DNA from: Cercis canadensis
Lineage: Eukaryota; Streptophyta; Magnoliopsida; Fabales; Fabaceae
Length of the DNA stretch: 64,000 bases
NCBI GenBank assembly: GCA_003255065.1
Contig: QAOA01004878.1
Coordinates: forward strand, 388,027 to 452,026
Direction of reading: 5' to 3'
Shown here: piece by piece, positions 13,011 through 27,734 of the stretch
How positions within the stretch are numbered: the first letter of the stretch is position 1
How the letters are laid out: each line of letters begins with the position of its first letter
Made by a program: the position numbers and the translations under genes
Notes under the pieces: generated by a model
What the model was told of the DNA's origin: nothing
The model's database searches: none
What the model saw: only the letters and a program-made list of their open reading frames with translations

Positions 13011-16000
13011 TCAGCTACAGACCGCCTCCACTGCAAGTTTCGTAGATTTGCCAGAACATAAATTACTTTTGAAATTCTCTTCAGTTAATTTTACGACACA
13101 GTCATTTTTGTTTAGGCACGCCTGCATAAATACAATATACAAAGATTAGCAATATGAAATTCCCCTCCCTCCTCCCACGACCCCGAAAAAAAAGTAAACA
13201 GGAGAAAGATGTCAATTTCGTAGCACTAAGGATGCAGAGTCATATGCATAAGCCATGCTTAATATGTCAAAGCAACAAAAGAGGGATGACTATCCTGCTA
13301 AAAGTTCACTTATCATTTATGGATACGTTAAATGCATGTTCACCTATGGATATGATAAATGCAAGCATTTAGTTAATCTTGAACGCTGGAAACATACCGC
13401 ATCCAAGGTTGGAGTTATGACAATGCCTTAATACAAAACAGCATAAGTTGCAGAAATACATACCTTTTCAACCACTAAACTAGAATTTGGGTCATGGCAA
13501 TTTCCCTGGCGGTAGGATCCACACGAACCTGAAGGGTTTCCAAAGCTAGCAAATTTTACAGCAGATATAAGAGTATTTTTGGGGCAAGTTAAATGAACAA
13601 GAGATGCGTTGTTGTTATTCTCATTTCTATTTTCATCCTGAGATTCAAGGCCAGCAGAAGGGTAATCCTCGGCAATATGGGCACATACACCAGATACTTT
13701 ACGCCTCAGGAACTTAAGTTTTGTTGGATCTCCACCTTTCTCCTCAAAAATAACCAGAATGTTTCCCGATGGCTTGAACCAAGATCGTGGAATGTGATAC
13801 CTGATCCATGGGAAAAATAATAAATATTTTATGAAAGCTAGAAGCAGATGATATATGACGCCATGAGACCTATCAAAAAATAAATTATTAGTACTATATA
13901 ATTATGAATAAATGCTTTCTACTCTAGACCACTTGTTAGATTAGCATATGCAGAAAGAACTACATTCGAAACTATGTCCATGACAATTATATAAATATTT
14001 CATGGCCTATGATAGTCTAATCCACCCCAGCAATGGAGGATGGCCTCTCCAAATACTTAAGCATGACATATAAAATTAAACTGTTTTTCAAATATATATC
14101 CTTTTCTCTCTCTGCCATTTACAAATTGATATTCTTATTTTTGATAAACAAGAATCTGTGAAGGATCTAAATTGAATTACCAACTAGATCAAATTTGAAT
14201 ATAATTAAAAACCTTATTTTAGTATTTTTCTTGGCCTATTTCTAAAATTTATAGAGTTTAGCATGAAACTTATTGCCTCCACCAGTGGTTATTAAAAAGA
14301 AAGTGCATTTCTAATCCCACTATTGCACTTAAATAATCTTGCCCACAATTTTACCATTTCTGTGTAGGTTCCCCACAACCAGTGTCACATTTGTCAGGAT
14401 TGAATTTGCCTCTGTAATCACATTCTTGAACACACTCTAATTTTTTAGAGCTTTCCCTAGGCCAATATCTTCCAATTTCTTCTCCATTTAACCAGGCTAG
14501 ACCTTTTCCCATGTGTAGCATATCCAGTCCAACCGGTTCATCCCCAGGTGGAGCATCCACAATGGCCTGCACAGCCAAGAACTTTTCTGTAAGATTCTTC
14601 ACCAGGGAACAGAACCCAAATGAAAGAAATGTAGAGAATTTCCATGAGAGCCCCCCCTCCCCCCTCCCAAAAAAAAAGACAAATAAAGACCATTTACCTT
14701 GTACCATGTCAATGACTGCCCTTTTGGTGGTTCAAATGTAGCTGTCCAGTTCACACTATTCAAACCATCTCCCTGGTATATCCGAAGGTGTTCTCCTTGC
14801 ACTCCAATCTGATAAAGCAAGAAATGGAAAAGATCAAAGGCTGTTGATAATTTCATGGCCAGTACCTTTTATGATTTTCACCCTTGAGTGTCTGAAAAAA
14901 GATAGTACAGCCTTTCTAAAGTTGTGGAAGCTGATAATATTTGTCATTTTTTTCTAACAAATATAACATTTAAAGACTGATTTTGAAGATCAAAATGCAA
15001 AAAAAGAAAAATACCTTGTAAGTCCACGCATAAGAAGACAGGTCTATTGTCCCATTGTTGAATCCCTTAATATTTACACTTGTTAGTCCTGCTCCTATAA
15101 AGTCATAAAACGGTCCAGCAGTCTAAACACAACAACAAAATAGTAATGAGTTCAAGGCATTTCAAGGGGACCAGACACACTTGTGCTTCAAGACAAGTCA
15201 TTCTACAATCTCTGCCTTAACTAATTTCAAGAATTCATCACGGTTCTCTTGTATCTTTGTTGTTCTGAAGAATTTAAAATAAATTTAAATTGAAATATAG
15301 TATGAAATGAATTCCCTAAATTTTTCTGGACATGAGTGAAAACAAAGAGACATATATATGACTAGGATCTAATCTCAGAAAGCAACACGGTTTTGAAACA
15401 AGAGAGTGCTCTCTGCCCCAACTTAAGTTATCCATCATATGTATGCTGACTCAGCACAGTTGAAAAAGGAGGAGCTAGATTTGATTTAGAGAATTCAAAG
15501 TAGCAAAATCAAGGGGTTTCATGCATTCAATGTGTCTGGTTTATATCTGTTATCGTCCAGAACAAGTAATTGGATTCTCAATTAAAATAATGCTCCAAAC
15601 AGAGTAAGGGAGCACCTGCAGGCCAACAGTCAAGCCCAAGAAAGAGATTTCATTCCTCCCTGCCCTCAGAGAGATAGGATTCTTAAAAGTGAATGGTGAA
15701 TGTGTACCATTGCCAGTCCCAGTACCTAAAAAACCAGAAATTCAAATTTTAAAAATAAAGAACAAGACGATTTGCAAGAGTTTATCTTCATTTGATGATT
15801 ATATCATCCAAATCACTGAGAAGCAACCATGGCATTTAAAAAATTGTGTGCTTTAAACATGAATTTTAGAAAAATGAGAAAAAGTTGAACAAAGGGAAAG
15901 TGCTGGAGTTCAGTACAGTTTTAACTCAGTTAACAAAATTATATTTCATATATTCAAAAAAGGATGAAAGCATGTGAAAAGACTATTTCCAAAGAACAAT

Positions 16001-17674
16001 TAGTTTGTAACACTTAATATACAAATGAAGGATAACATAATTGTAGGAAAAAAAACACGGGAGTAGCATATGCCGAGATGCCTAATGATCTAACAGTGTC
16101 ATAGATCACATCATGATAATTGACTGACAAAAATAAAGCCATTGATTACAGTAAGATGATAACCTAGGTATTCCTGGTTCACAAAAGCATGGAGAGCGTG
16201 ACCCTTGGATTCTATAAGAAGAACTGGTTTGCTTCCCTTCTTTAAGAACTCTTCGTTTTCACCAACAAATATACTGCCATCAATGAGTAAACGAATTTCA
16301 AAATTTACTTCAACTGCACTTCTATTTTGTATACATTCTTTATCTCCTATACATGTCTATTACTTTACATGTGAATGAGCTTACATTTTATTATGAACAG
16401 AAGAGACCTACTACTAATATGCATAATGCAATACAATAACTTAAAGATTAGCAAGGTAGCATCAAACAGATTCACAGAATAAATTGTAAGCATGGGATTT
16501 GTGGTGAAACGAACCATACGTCATTCTGTTGATATCTACATCCTTATGCAAATATCATCGTAAAGAGAATATATATGACTTGCTTCAGGTTTGCATGGTA
16601 AAAATGTATTACTATGCACATGTACATGTTTCAATCCGTTGTCCTTCATAATTTGCACCAACTACAACATATTGCAAATTAACAATTATATTTAAATTGA
16701 TTGATATATGCTCTTAAGACAGACCTTGTTGTAAGCCACAGGTAGTCTGTGGTGTCTTTAGTGGTATTGATTTGATCGACAAAGCCATTTTTGACAAAGT
16801 CAGCCTTCCCCCAAATCCCTGCCGTCTCCTTGAATACATCCCATTTCAAAGTTTTTACACCTTTATCTGATTGCTGAAAATTCTCTGGAACCATTTCAAC
16901 TATGTTGCTCTGGGAGCTAACCTGTTGAAGATTTTCATATCTAAGTGCAGGGACCAGAAAAAGAATTACACAAAAAAATTAAATTTTGTACCTCTTTTGA
17001 CATTTAGATTAGTAGTTTAGTACTATTTTGTTTGTTAATCACAGTTACATTCAAAAAAATAGAAAATTAAGATATTCAGTACAAGGAAACCTCGGTTGAC
17101 AACTTTCATTATGGAAAATAATTCTCGTGATGACAGTCATTCAACTCATTCCTCTGTTGGCTTTGCTGCAAGATGTCAATTTCAGTTCCATGGGATTTCA
17201 CGTAGATCAAAATACCAAGGTGTTTAGGATAAATACTTTATGGTAAGAAGGCACTTCACAACTGACATCACTGAAATTTTGCACACTGTTGCAAATCTGA
17301 ACTGAGCCCTTTAATAATTATTTTGGTCCTTTGAGTTCTTAGACAAGAATACATTGTTAAGGAAAGATGTGCTGTGGAATGTAGGAACAGCAATAACTTA
17401 CCTTTGCTGTGTTAAACACCACATTCTTGCAATCAGGCAGAATGCTAACTGACCACGCTGGCAGATGATATGATACATTCCGAAATTCTACTGTCTTATC
17501 ATCTTTATCATCAATATTAGAAATAAAACCAGCACATGCTCCTGACGAGTCAGTGTAAACATCAGCCTGCAATGTAGTGGTTACTGAATAATGACTTCCA
17601 ATTCGAAGCGAACAGATGAAAAGGTACATTCAAAATGCAAAGTATCCACACCATGCAGAATGAACAGAAAACGT

Positions 17675-17705
<31 letters not shown>

Positions 17706-20700
17706 AAAGCCAGATATGATTATTAAAAGCCTTCAAAATTATGAATATTCAATGCCAAAAGTGATTATGTTGTGTTAAAGGTTATGTTCACAGAGGTGGT
17801 GGGGGACACTCTAGCATCTCAAAGGAACTCGGAAGGTTACAGCTTTTTATCCACACAAATTAAAGGTCTCTCTCATGATCAAAAGAAAAGTTTTATGTTG
17901 AAAACAGAATCCTTGAACAGAACACTATCCAATTAAACGGGAATACTGGGCTCCATCATTATACTGATGATACTTCAGTAACCTAATTGGAGAAAGAAAT
18001 AAGTTCTGGTCTCCTGAAACACATGAACAACTGACACGATAGTATCAAAAAAGTTAATCATAAAATGAAAACTAGTTAAAGATTCTACGAGAAAGCGAAG
18101 AGTGTTTGAAATAAATAGTGAGCAGCAGTTTTCAATCATATAAGATCCTTGAACACATATTAGCAATATGTGCACTATGATTTCAATTTGTTGGCTTACA
18201 ACGAAATAAAAGACAATCTATTTTTAGCATCCATGAAAATCAATGGTTAAAAGGGAAGAAAGCAACCTCTAGGGAAGGACCTAGGGAGATATTAACGTGT
18301 TCGCCATTAAGCACTGCATGCTCACATAACTTGATAGCTCTATGAAGTTCCTTCAGGTGTCCCCATTTTGGAAGTCTAGGTAACCCTATAATTATATGAT
18401 GAATTTATTAATCAGTATAAATTTATAGCACTGATTGTAAGTAGAACTTATTTTTCTCAACATAATATAGAAACTTATTCATAAACTCGATTGCTAAGAA
18501 CTTTAGATGGCTTACCATACTCGTCTACAGGGGCATCATAGTCATAACTTGTAGTAATGAATGGACCACCAGCTGTTCGCCCAAAATTTGTTCCACCATG
18601 ATACTAACACAGAGAAAGGGGGACAAAGTCAACTTAAAAGATAAATAAACTAATACTGGAATGTAAAAAATTGTTAATAATTACATTATGAAAAATTTAC
18701 TAGTTAACAAATAAAACACTTAGTACCTACAAGTACAATCATAATAGAGTTAGAAAAAGAAAACTATCCATGTGTTACGTGTACCATGTAATAGTTTTGT
18801 ACACTTCCACCTTTCTGGAAGAAACGAGCAACAGCAAATGCAACATCTTCAGGTGGCCTGTGAGGATCTCTACCCCCAAACGTTTTAAACCTGAAATAGT
18901 AAAAGAAAAAAGGAAAGTTTAAAGTTAAGATATATTCCCCTCTTGCTCGATCAAAACCAATCATTACCTTCTCTAATGTGGTGTAAGGCGTTTTTCTTTC
19001 TTTTTGGGGGGCAGAGAGAAGGAAGGAAAAGAAAAATATCCTACAAATTTGGTTCTAAATCAACTGAAAAGGATAAATTTTTAAAACATCCAGGCATTCA
19101 TCATGTGCCAAGGTGACTCTGATAGGTGAGTTTTGTGTATCTAATGGTTCTTGGCTTTTACAGAAGCAGAGGATTCATTACATGAAGTGTTGTTTCATGT
19201 CAGAACAACGATAACATACTCAAACATTTTGGGATTGGTTTGTAAGAATAATAACTATATTGATTTATAGTTTACTTGATACCTAATCATAAACGCAAAA
19301 GGGATAACATCATTTCATATTCATGCCAAATAAACATAAGAATAAATACTCCCACGACAGGTACATGATTACATGGTAAAATGAATTTCCATATGTAAAA
19401 TATGAATATTAGACAAGAGGGAGAAAAGGTGAAATCCAACATACCATCCAGGCCAATTCTCAGTCCAAATTTTGGGCTTATTCGGAGAATTAGGTGTAAA
19501 TTGATCACAGTAGAAGGAGTTACAGGTAGCAATCTGCAAAGGAATCATGAGTAATCAGGATGTCATTTAAATGTTTATTTTCTCAGTTGTCCAAACGTCA
19601 CCAAGTGCATATATGTTTGTAAGAAAAAGAAAGCCTTTATTGTTACAAAAAAAAAATCGACACAGAATTTTGAAGTAAGTGAAACAAATCTCAGAAGCCA
19701 AACACACTTTCCTGCTTATGGTTGATTATGTTCAATATCTGTTTGTACCAAACACGTTCTATGAATGTTAATTAAATCACAAATCTAAGAAATTATGACC
19801 TCACCACAGAATCTGGAGCATCAAATTGTTGGCACATTATCCAAGGGACACCTATATTTTGAGAAACTGCCATGCTAGCAGCCCACATGGCATATTGCTT
19901 TCCTCCCTCTCCATAAAATTGTTCATAGTATCCATATTCATTTTCTATCTGCAGTCATCAGATATGTTCAAAGGACAAAGCAGACAAGCACACTGAAGGA
20001 AAGGCACTGAAAATAAGCTGTTTTCTATGCAGAATCCAAACCTAAAACCTACTGTAACCTTTAGTGCCCACTACTAGATACAGGAGAGGAGGCAGTGAGA
20101 GCCATTTGAAAGCTTTATGGTTATACATACCTGGGCTAAGATGATGGGACCTCCCTGTGAGGCAAAAAGCTTCTCTTGTTTCATAAGGTTGACTATGTAT
20201 GTTGTAAACCTCTGCATATGGTACTGAAACCCAAGGAGGAGCCAACTAAGTTCGATTGATCACAGTTATATACTGCAGTTAAATTGATGAACTTGGTATT
20301 AGAATAAGTTAAAACTCAACAGTCCCCCTCACATACCATAAAAGTGGTGCTGTTTGTCCGGAATACGGTGCCTGGAATATAATGCAACCATACAGGTACC
20401 CCCCTGTAATATAGAACAACGGTTGAGATTTCTGATGCCATGAACAGTGCTTAATAAAGAGTCAAAGATAATAATTAGATACCCATAATTCCATTCTGCA
20501 GCAACAAAAGGGCCAATTCGAAGAATCAAGTGCATCCCTGCCTGCTGGACAATCTTCACAAACTTGACCAGATCGAATCGTCCTCCAAAGTAATACTACC
20601 AGTTCACAATTTTAAGGGAGAAAAAGAAAACGTTTTAAAACCTGATCTTAGATGAGATGCTCTAAATGACATCTTAGTAACTTCATCTTACTCACATTGC

Positions 20701-21330
20701 CTGGAGAAAGTTCATGGCCATTCCAGAAAACATAGGTTTCAATGAGATCGACACCTCCTTCCTTCGCAGTTTGAACAAGCCCAGGCCACATCTACCATAT
20801 ACCAAATCATACAAAGGCATTAGTACTTAGGAATTAGGATCCAAATTGCTCAATCCAGACTAAGCAACTCATCAAATGCAACTACAGGCTAAAATATCAG
20901 ATACGCAGATAATGACAGAAAAGCAGAAAAATCTTTGTTTAACCCTGCATTTTACTTTCCTTTCTTCCAATTCTATAGAAAGCAAACAAGAGGAGAGCAA
21001 ATAAAAGGAATTAGCAAATATCAAAACAAGTACTCTTGATTGAAGCAGAGAATACAAAACAGGTTTTCCATTATCTTTTCTCCTCCGCTTTGTGAGCAAT
21101 CAAAACTAAAGTTAGATTGAAACCAGTTACAAGTAGTAATGAGGTTTTCTCACCGCAGGAACGCTTCGAGGGTAATGAATGGAAGCAGAGATAAGAAGCT
21201 TCCGCTGGCCATCAATGATAAGAGAGCGACGATCGTAGGTCACATTGCCCGCCGAAACCAATGTGAAGCAAACAAAGACCAGGAACAACACAAAACACGT
21301 TGTGAGTAGGGATGAGAATGAGAGCTTCAT
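13011..21330 (-). CDS. BGAL10: beta-galactosidase, GH35, with C-terminal SUEL lectin domain (BGAL10 type)
   Basis: Nineteen exons on the minus strand: 21330-21154, 20791-20696, 20595-20483, 20403-20337, 20223-20131, 19948-19805, 19533-19445, 18890-18785, 18603-18516, 18385-18267, 17566-17402, 16921-16725, 16273-16164, 15725-15616, 15122-15015, 14808-14698, 14566-14355, 13800-13464, 13121-13011. All phases agree and give 850 residues. It is a secreted apoplastic enzyme that should remove terminal beta-galactose, or xyloglucan galactose in the BGAL10 group. It has a signal peptide ([21 protein letters not shown]), then [16 protein letters not shown], the GH35 acid/base motif [14 protein letters not shown] (Glu about 186) and the nucleophile WTENWPGW (Glu about 255). 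The last 80 residues ([11 protein letters not shown] to KLAVEAVCS) form a Cys-rich SUEL galactose-binding lectin domain. The ATG at 21330 was chosen because it opens the signal peptide; an in-frame ATG lies 16 codons upstream. Confidence 0.92.
17674..17700. repeat. (AC)n microsatellite
   Basis: About 13 uninterrupted AC units in the intron between exons 10 and 11 of the BGAL10-type gene, followed by an A run. A likely length-polymorphic marker. Confidence 0.9.
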
Positions 21331-22634
21331 TTTGCTTCCACTTGCTTTCAGCTGCAGGAAAGCTCTGCTCTTTCGCACTCCCCCGCAGTTTCACTTTTAA
21401 TACAGGAATATGGTTAGCGTGAGTGAGAAACAGAGAATGTGTAATTAATTTCATTAATTAATTAATTTTTCAGTGTTAAGACATATAACTGCCCGCCAGA
21501 TATTGCCAGCCAGTTACAGTATATAACTGCTTTTTAGATTTCATTTTCTCTGAATTTTCTTTCCATGGTTTGAGATAGAGAGTAAAGACAGAGGGTTTAA
21601 GAGATAAGATTTCAGGAGGAAATATATATATATATATATCTATGGTAACATTTTGATATCAGAATTCTTAAGATCTATTATAAGATAAATATGTTCTGTC
21701 GAATGAAAACACAAGGTAATAAAAATTGTATGGAACTCTTTAAATTTAACTACGCGCAATGTGATATGAAACTTAGAAGGCAGGAAAGTGTAACACCAAA
21801 TCACATGAAACTCTTTTTAATGTGATATGTGTGTAGTTCTGGACAAGACTCAAGAGTCAAGCTTAAAGGTTGAACCAATGAAATTAAAAATGGAAGATAG
21901 TCAAGATATGGAAAAGCAACCCATTTGTTTAACGCGGAAAGAATTTGGGTAGGTCCCACTCCCACTGCTTGAAGCGATTAAATCTAGCTTTTCTTTCTTT
22001 TGTCTGTATTAATTAATACTATATATGTATAAAATTGGGATGAGCTAACAATAATTTCGTTTTTTTTATTATTTTTCGAAAAATAAAGACGGTGGCGAGT
22101 GAGGCATTTATTAAGTGAGATTTAGTTAACAAGACAAGAAGAGCGGTGCTCCAAGTCCAACTAGAAGGGGTGGTGTCAGTATGTGAGTCATTAATTGGTT
22201 AATAATCCCATGAAACAAGATTTGCAAATTCCAACGTCATTTCTGATATCTCTGTTGTTCAACAACCTGACCAAGATTTGGACAACTCACGTGCACCCAT
22301 GTTCTTCTTCTTCTTCTTCTTCATCCAACTTATCCTAAACTGTACTATACTATATCATATGTTACAATTTTCTGCATCTTTTCATCTAAAAAATAGATTT
22401 AACTGCAAATATGGCTGGATTAATCTTTTAATATATATGCCGCGGGATACAGTTAGCTCAAAATAGTAGTACCTAAATTACAATTTCGGAAAATTAATAA
22501 CGATCTGCACAGACTTTTAGAATATATATTTTTCTATTTGATTAATTTATTATCATCGGTAGAATACAAATCAAATCAAATTTTCCCACCCGAAAATGGA
22601 AAAAGATTCTGTATGTGTTTTCACCTCCTCCTAT
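21331..22634. other. spacer between the two tandem beta-galactosidase genes
   Basis: Holds the 5' flank of the BGAL10-type gene and the 3' flank of the BGAL6-type gene, both on the minus strand. Contains a TTAAT run (about 21442-21467), a (TA)n run near 21623-21640 and a TTC repeat at 22303-22322. No mobile element or gene could be recognised. Confidence 0.5.
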
Positions 22635-25600
22635 TTAAGTGGTGGAGGGGAATGATAATTTAGAAAACATATTTTCACGTAAATCCGTGACTGAAACTGT
22701 GTTCAAGGAGATCCCGAGAGGATTCCCACCTCCTTCATCCAACATAACCAAAACGTTTCCAGATGCTTTAAGGAAGGACCGAGGCACATGATACCTATGC
22801 CAATACATAATAGTTAACACATAGCATTAATATCTCAACTCTCTGGCTCTCTTCCTCATTTTTCTGTTATGTTATACATAAAACTAAAGCATAGAACATA
22901 AAGCAGAAATAGGAAGAGTGGGCAAGTTAACTTACAGGGATTGCGAAGGCCTGCCTTTGGAATCACGAAACAAAATCCAATAGCGACCAATACTTCGCCC
23001 ATTTACCCAAGCTTCTCCTTTTCCCATCGAGCTAAGGTTCAACACAACAGGGTCATCTCCTTCTGGTGCGTCAAATACGGCCTACCAAGATTGTCATTTT
23101 TCCACTTTAATCAGTATAAAATATAAATCAGAGTTTCTCTGCAATTTTCTGTTAATTAAATTACTGAAATTTTCAAGGATGCTTCATTTCCTTCTGTAAA
23201 CCCCATCACCCTTCCTATTGGAACAAAATAATAGCATTATGGTTTACGTACCTTGTACCAGGTGAGTGTTTGATTGGTAGTATTTCCAAGCGGCCTCCAT
23301 TCAATGTCACTGCTGTTTTGTTCTTTATATATCTGTAATTGCTCTCCCAGCAATGCAACCTATTATATATTACGACTTGGATGTTAATAATTTCTCCAAA
23401 TTAACTACTCTATTTACAAATATCACAAGTAAAAAGTTAAGAACCTGATATCCCCACGTAGAATTAGCTAAATTGTAAGTCTCATGTTCACTACATTGAA
23501 TTTGCACCCGGGTTAAGCCAGCAAATCTTCTTTCAAGGAATGCCCCTGAATCCTTTTCATCAACAATAATGCAATTTTAATTTTATGGTCAAAAAGAGCA
23601 AACAAAAGCAAGTATATGTAAGTCAATTTGGATGGAAACATTACCGGTAGTCCAACCATAACACTTAGTACAGAAATATTGTTTGTTCCTTCACCGACAG
23701 AAAACGGCAACTCTAAGGTGAATGACTTCACATCGTGATTTCCATGCGCCGCTCCTAGCAGAATCAGAAAGAACCATAAAAGGTAACTCTAGGAAATCAA
23801 AAACTCGTTGTAAATCAGTATATTAATAATGCTTTTGCATTTACCTACATATTCGCCGTTCACGAAAGCATGTGCAACATGAGCAGCAGACTCAACATGA
23901 AGTGTTGGTTCACTGCAAGATAGATTATTCTCATACCTGTTCATAAAAATTACTTTATTAGTTCTAAGTTTATGTGATCGTAAGGAACGGTTAGATTTAG
24001 ACATAGATGACAATGTGTAATAAATGAAGCTTGATACCTCAAAGTATACCAAAGATAATCAGATTTGTCTTTGGTTGTGTTCATATGCTCAAGTAATGAG
24101 TCTGATCTCAGTGAAGTGTCATCAAAGCTTTGAATGACATCTTCAAATTGCTGCCAATTATGGCCTGAGCTTAACTTGTGTCTTGGAGTTATAATTCTTC
24201 TATTGCTCCGGGTATGTACCTATGCATTTATAATAGACTTAATCAAACAGATAATTACTGTATCTGGGATTAATTATCTGATTTACAATTAATGTTGCAA
24301 AGATTATAAATATGCGTTACTTACAGTTGCAGTATTGTAAGTCACATTTTGACAATCTGGTAAGATACTTATTGACTTTGATGGCAATTGGTATGTTGTG
24401 TTGCGGAACTGGACAGTAACGCTGTTTGTTCTGTCATTATTTACAAGGAAGGCAACACAGCCTCCTTTATCTTCTTCAAAAACATAACCCTGAAAAGAGA
24501 ACAAAATTGAATATTCGGAATGTTATAAGCGAAAACACAACACAAGTGTAGGATCAAGAGGAGTAAAATCTGATATTACCTCCTGCAGTTGACCTAAAGA
24601 GAAATTCTTCTGCGCTCCTTGCAATATAGTTGTAGAACAAGGCTTAATTGCAGCATGCAGCTCCTTAAGATGTCCCCACTTGGGTTGCCTCAGCAGACCT
24701 AATTAAAAAGTGCAAATTAACTATTAGTTTGATCAAGTAATTAATTAATGCGGTGTAGGAAAATAGTGTTAATTTGCCACTTACCGTATTCATCTAGAGG
24801 AGCTTGATCATAATAGCCTGTTATGACATAAGCAGAGCCGGTTCTTCCCAAGTTAGTTCCTCCATGGTACTAGTTTAAGTGTGAAAATAGTGTTAGACAA
24901 TGTTCAGCGTTTACTTAACTAACTCGTATATTCAGTTCTACCAAGAGAAAACTCCAAATTAAATTTGAGTATCAATACCATATAGTAGTTCACATAGCTT
25001 CCATTTCTTGCAATAAAAAGAGCCACATGGAATGCAATGTCTTCAGCAGACCTTATGTATGGCAATCCACCATACACTTGATAGCTTCAAGAGGGGCAAG
25101 AACAGAAACAGAAGAGTCAATTGTCTTGGATGTAAATTTGCTTTTCTGTTGATGAATATAAATTAACAAGACTTATGTTATATCCATTACAATTTTTTTA
25201 ACTATTTTTTATTATTGTGGGTCTCAATTTAATCTATACCTTATAATTGTAACTAGACTCATTTAAATTTTTTTTAAATGATCTAAATTCAACTAAAATC
25301 CACCATATGAACAATGATAAAAAAAAAAAAAAAAGTTTTATTGGGTATACCATTTCTCATTAATAATCACAGCAAAATTTACTTCACTTATATTATAGGC
25401 ATATCATAATTGATCAGTTCACAACTATTAAATTGTAACCATCAATTTTCATGAATTATCAATACAATATGATATAAGTTATTGCTGAGATTACATAGAC
25501 ATTCAAGAAAAAAAAAATATAGAAAGAGCATGAATTTTTTCTTTGTAATAATTTGTCACATTTGATTAATGGAAAAAGTTTATGTGGAAAATAAATGTAG

Positions 25601-27734
25601 GAAGTTTGAAGAAACTTACAAAGACGTCCAATTCTCTGTCCACAATGACGGCTTATTAGGTGAGTTTGGTCCCGTAAACGTTTCTCCACATCTCATCCCA
25701 TTACATGTATTGATCTGCATATATAAATATTATATTAACATTAAAAAAATTTGTAACTATTTGTATGTAAATTAAACATTTATTTATTTATTTCTAATTC
25801 TTTTGATTTTTTTGATTTTTGATTTTTTGCTGGAACTATTCTGATTACGTTGGAATGAAATGTAGAAGCAACTATTTGGGCTAAAAGAATTGGGCCCACC
25901 ACTGGATCAGGAGCGTCAGTTTGCTTGCACATAGCCCATGGTACGCCAGTATTGAGGCCCACTGCCATTTTTGCAGCCCAATGAACATACCGTCCTGCTG
26001 CTCCCCCAAATGCCTTTTGAATGTTTTGATACTCATTCTCAATCTACATTAATAATAATTAATTAAGATTTAATGATCCATCACGATAAATCAATAGATA
26101 AACTCATCTCATTTGTTAGAAATAGAATATTACCTGTGACAATATAATTGGGCCTCCTTGCGAAGCATACAAACGCTCTGATTTCATCATGTTCACTATT
26201 TTGGTTGTAAAATTTTGCATGTAAAACTAAACATTGGAACGAGTTACTATTATTTGTATATTGTAAATTGGACCAGAATGCAGCATGCATTGAAATAAAA
26301 CCAAAGAAGGGGAAAAAACTATGGTGTACCTTGAATGGCTCATTGTCTGTCCGATAGACGATGCCAGGGACATCATGTAACCAAAAGGGGAACCCCCTGT
26401 AATTTTAGCACTAGAATAGTTAATAAGTATGCGATAATTAAAATGCAGTTTTTTTTTATGGACAAAATCATGTGAAATTTGATATGGAGCTAAAAAAACA
26501 ATGAGGAGAAAAGATAGAAGGGAAATAGCAAATACCCATATGTCCATTCAGCCTCGATGAAGGGTCCAATCCTAAGGGTAACATAAAGGCCTTGAGCCTG
26601 GATTTGCTTTATGAAGGCCACCAAGTCATATCTGCCACTGAAATCAAATTGCCCAGGTTGGGACTCATGTAGATTCCAAAACACATAGGTCTGAATCACA
26701 TCCAATCCTCCTTCTTTTGCCTTGGCTATCAAAGATGGCCACATCTACATTACACAAAGTTTCTTTTTAGTTGTTGAGCAATTCCAATTCATGTGTAACC
26801 GTTAAGTCTACTCGTGACAAACATGCTCTTGGGTGTTTGCTTATTCCCTAATACACCCAACCCATGATTTGCTCTGCTGTCTTTGTTTTACACCCACACT
26901 CCAAAATCCAAATAGCTGCGCGCCCAATAAAAGGAGCCAAAAAAGTTTGAAAACCCTCCTCCACTCCAACCTCCAACCAAACCTATACCCGTGATGCAAC
27001 AGTAAATTACAATTATGAATACTTAGCTTTCTAGTAAACGAGATTCGAATGCTAGCTAGAGGACAGCTCTGATGGTTGAAAAAAGGACAACTTTAATTAA
27101 TTACTTCAATCGTCTGGTAAATATTTCGTTGAGAGTTCAGAGGGAGAGGAGAGAGTCCTCCACGTGTCAGTCTGAAGGAATTTAAGTTTCAATTTATTTA
27201 GACCAAAATTATAAAAAGAAAATAATGCAACAACATTAAGACGCAAATTTGAAGTTGAACCCAGCCCTTCAACGTACCTTACCTAACCAGAGAATGCGAA
27301 GAAAGTATGAGCTCCTAATTCATAATTTGAATATACACCTACGCTTCTAAATTCTAATTAATGCCCTCAATTAGTTTAAGTTTCCAAAGAAGAAGTCTCC
27401 AATTGTGGCTTTCGCGTCAACTCTTGTGTATATATATCCATTTAAACTTGAAATATGTCTAGGATTATTATTGAAAAAGTACAAGCCTCACATTGAAGAA
27501 GATGATGATGGTGATGAATGAATGTCGCATTCGTCTTTAAGGATTATATATAGTTACCTCAGGAGTGCTACGAGGATAGTGAATTGAACCGGAAAATAGA
27601 AGTTTCCTCTGGCCATCAATGATGAGAGATCTTCCATCGTACGTGACCTCTGCATCAGCATTAACATGAACAGCTTCCATTGTAAATGACAGCACCACCA
27701 TCACCCAAACCAGCACCCAACTCCACTTTGCCAT
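22635..27734 (-). CDS. BGAL6: beta-galactosidase, GH35 (BGAL6/MUM2 type, no lectin domain)
   Basis: Seventeen exons on the minus strand: 27734-27558, 26744-26536, 26396-26330, 26226-26134, 26043-25900, 25714-25620, 25084-24979, 24869-24785, 24698-24580, 24489-24325, 24219-24038, 23936-23845, 23754-23645, 23552-23445, 23359-23252, 23081-22936, 22794-22635. They join to 721 residues, close to the 718 I recall for Arabidopsis MUM2. It has a signal peptide ([21 protein letters not shown]), the acid/base motif [14 protein letters not shown] (Glu about 186) and the nucleophile in LWTENWTSF (Glu about 257). It ends shortly after the jelly-roll region ([16 protein letters not shown]) and has no SUEL lectin domain, unlike its neighbour. 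MUM2 trims galactose from seed-coat rhamnogalacturonan I so that mucilage can swell; that this copy does so is inference from similarity and map position. The donor at 25899 (GTGGGC) is weak. Confidence 0.92.
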
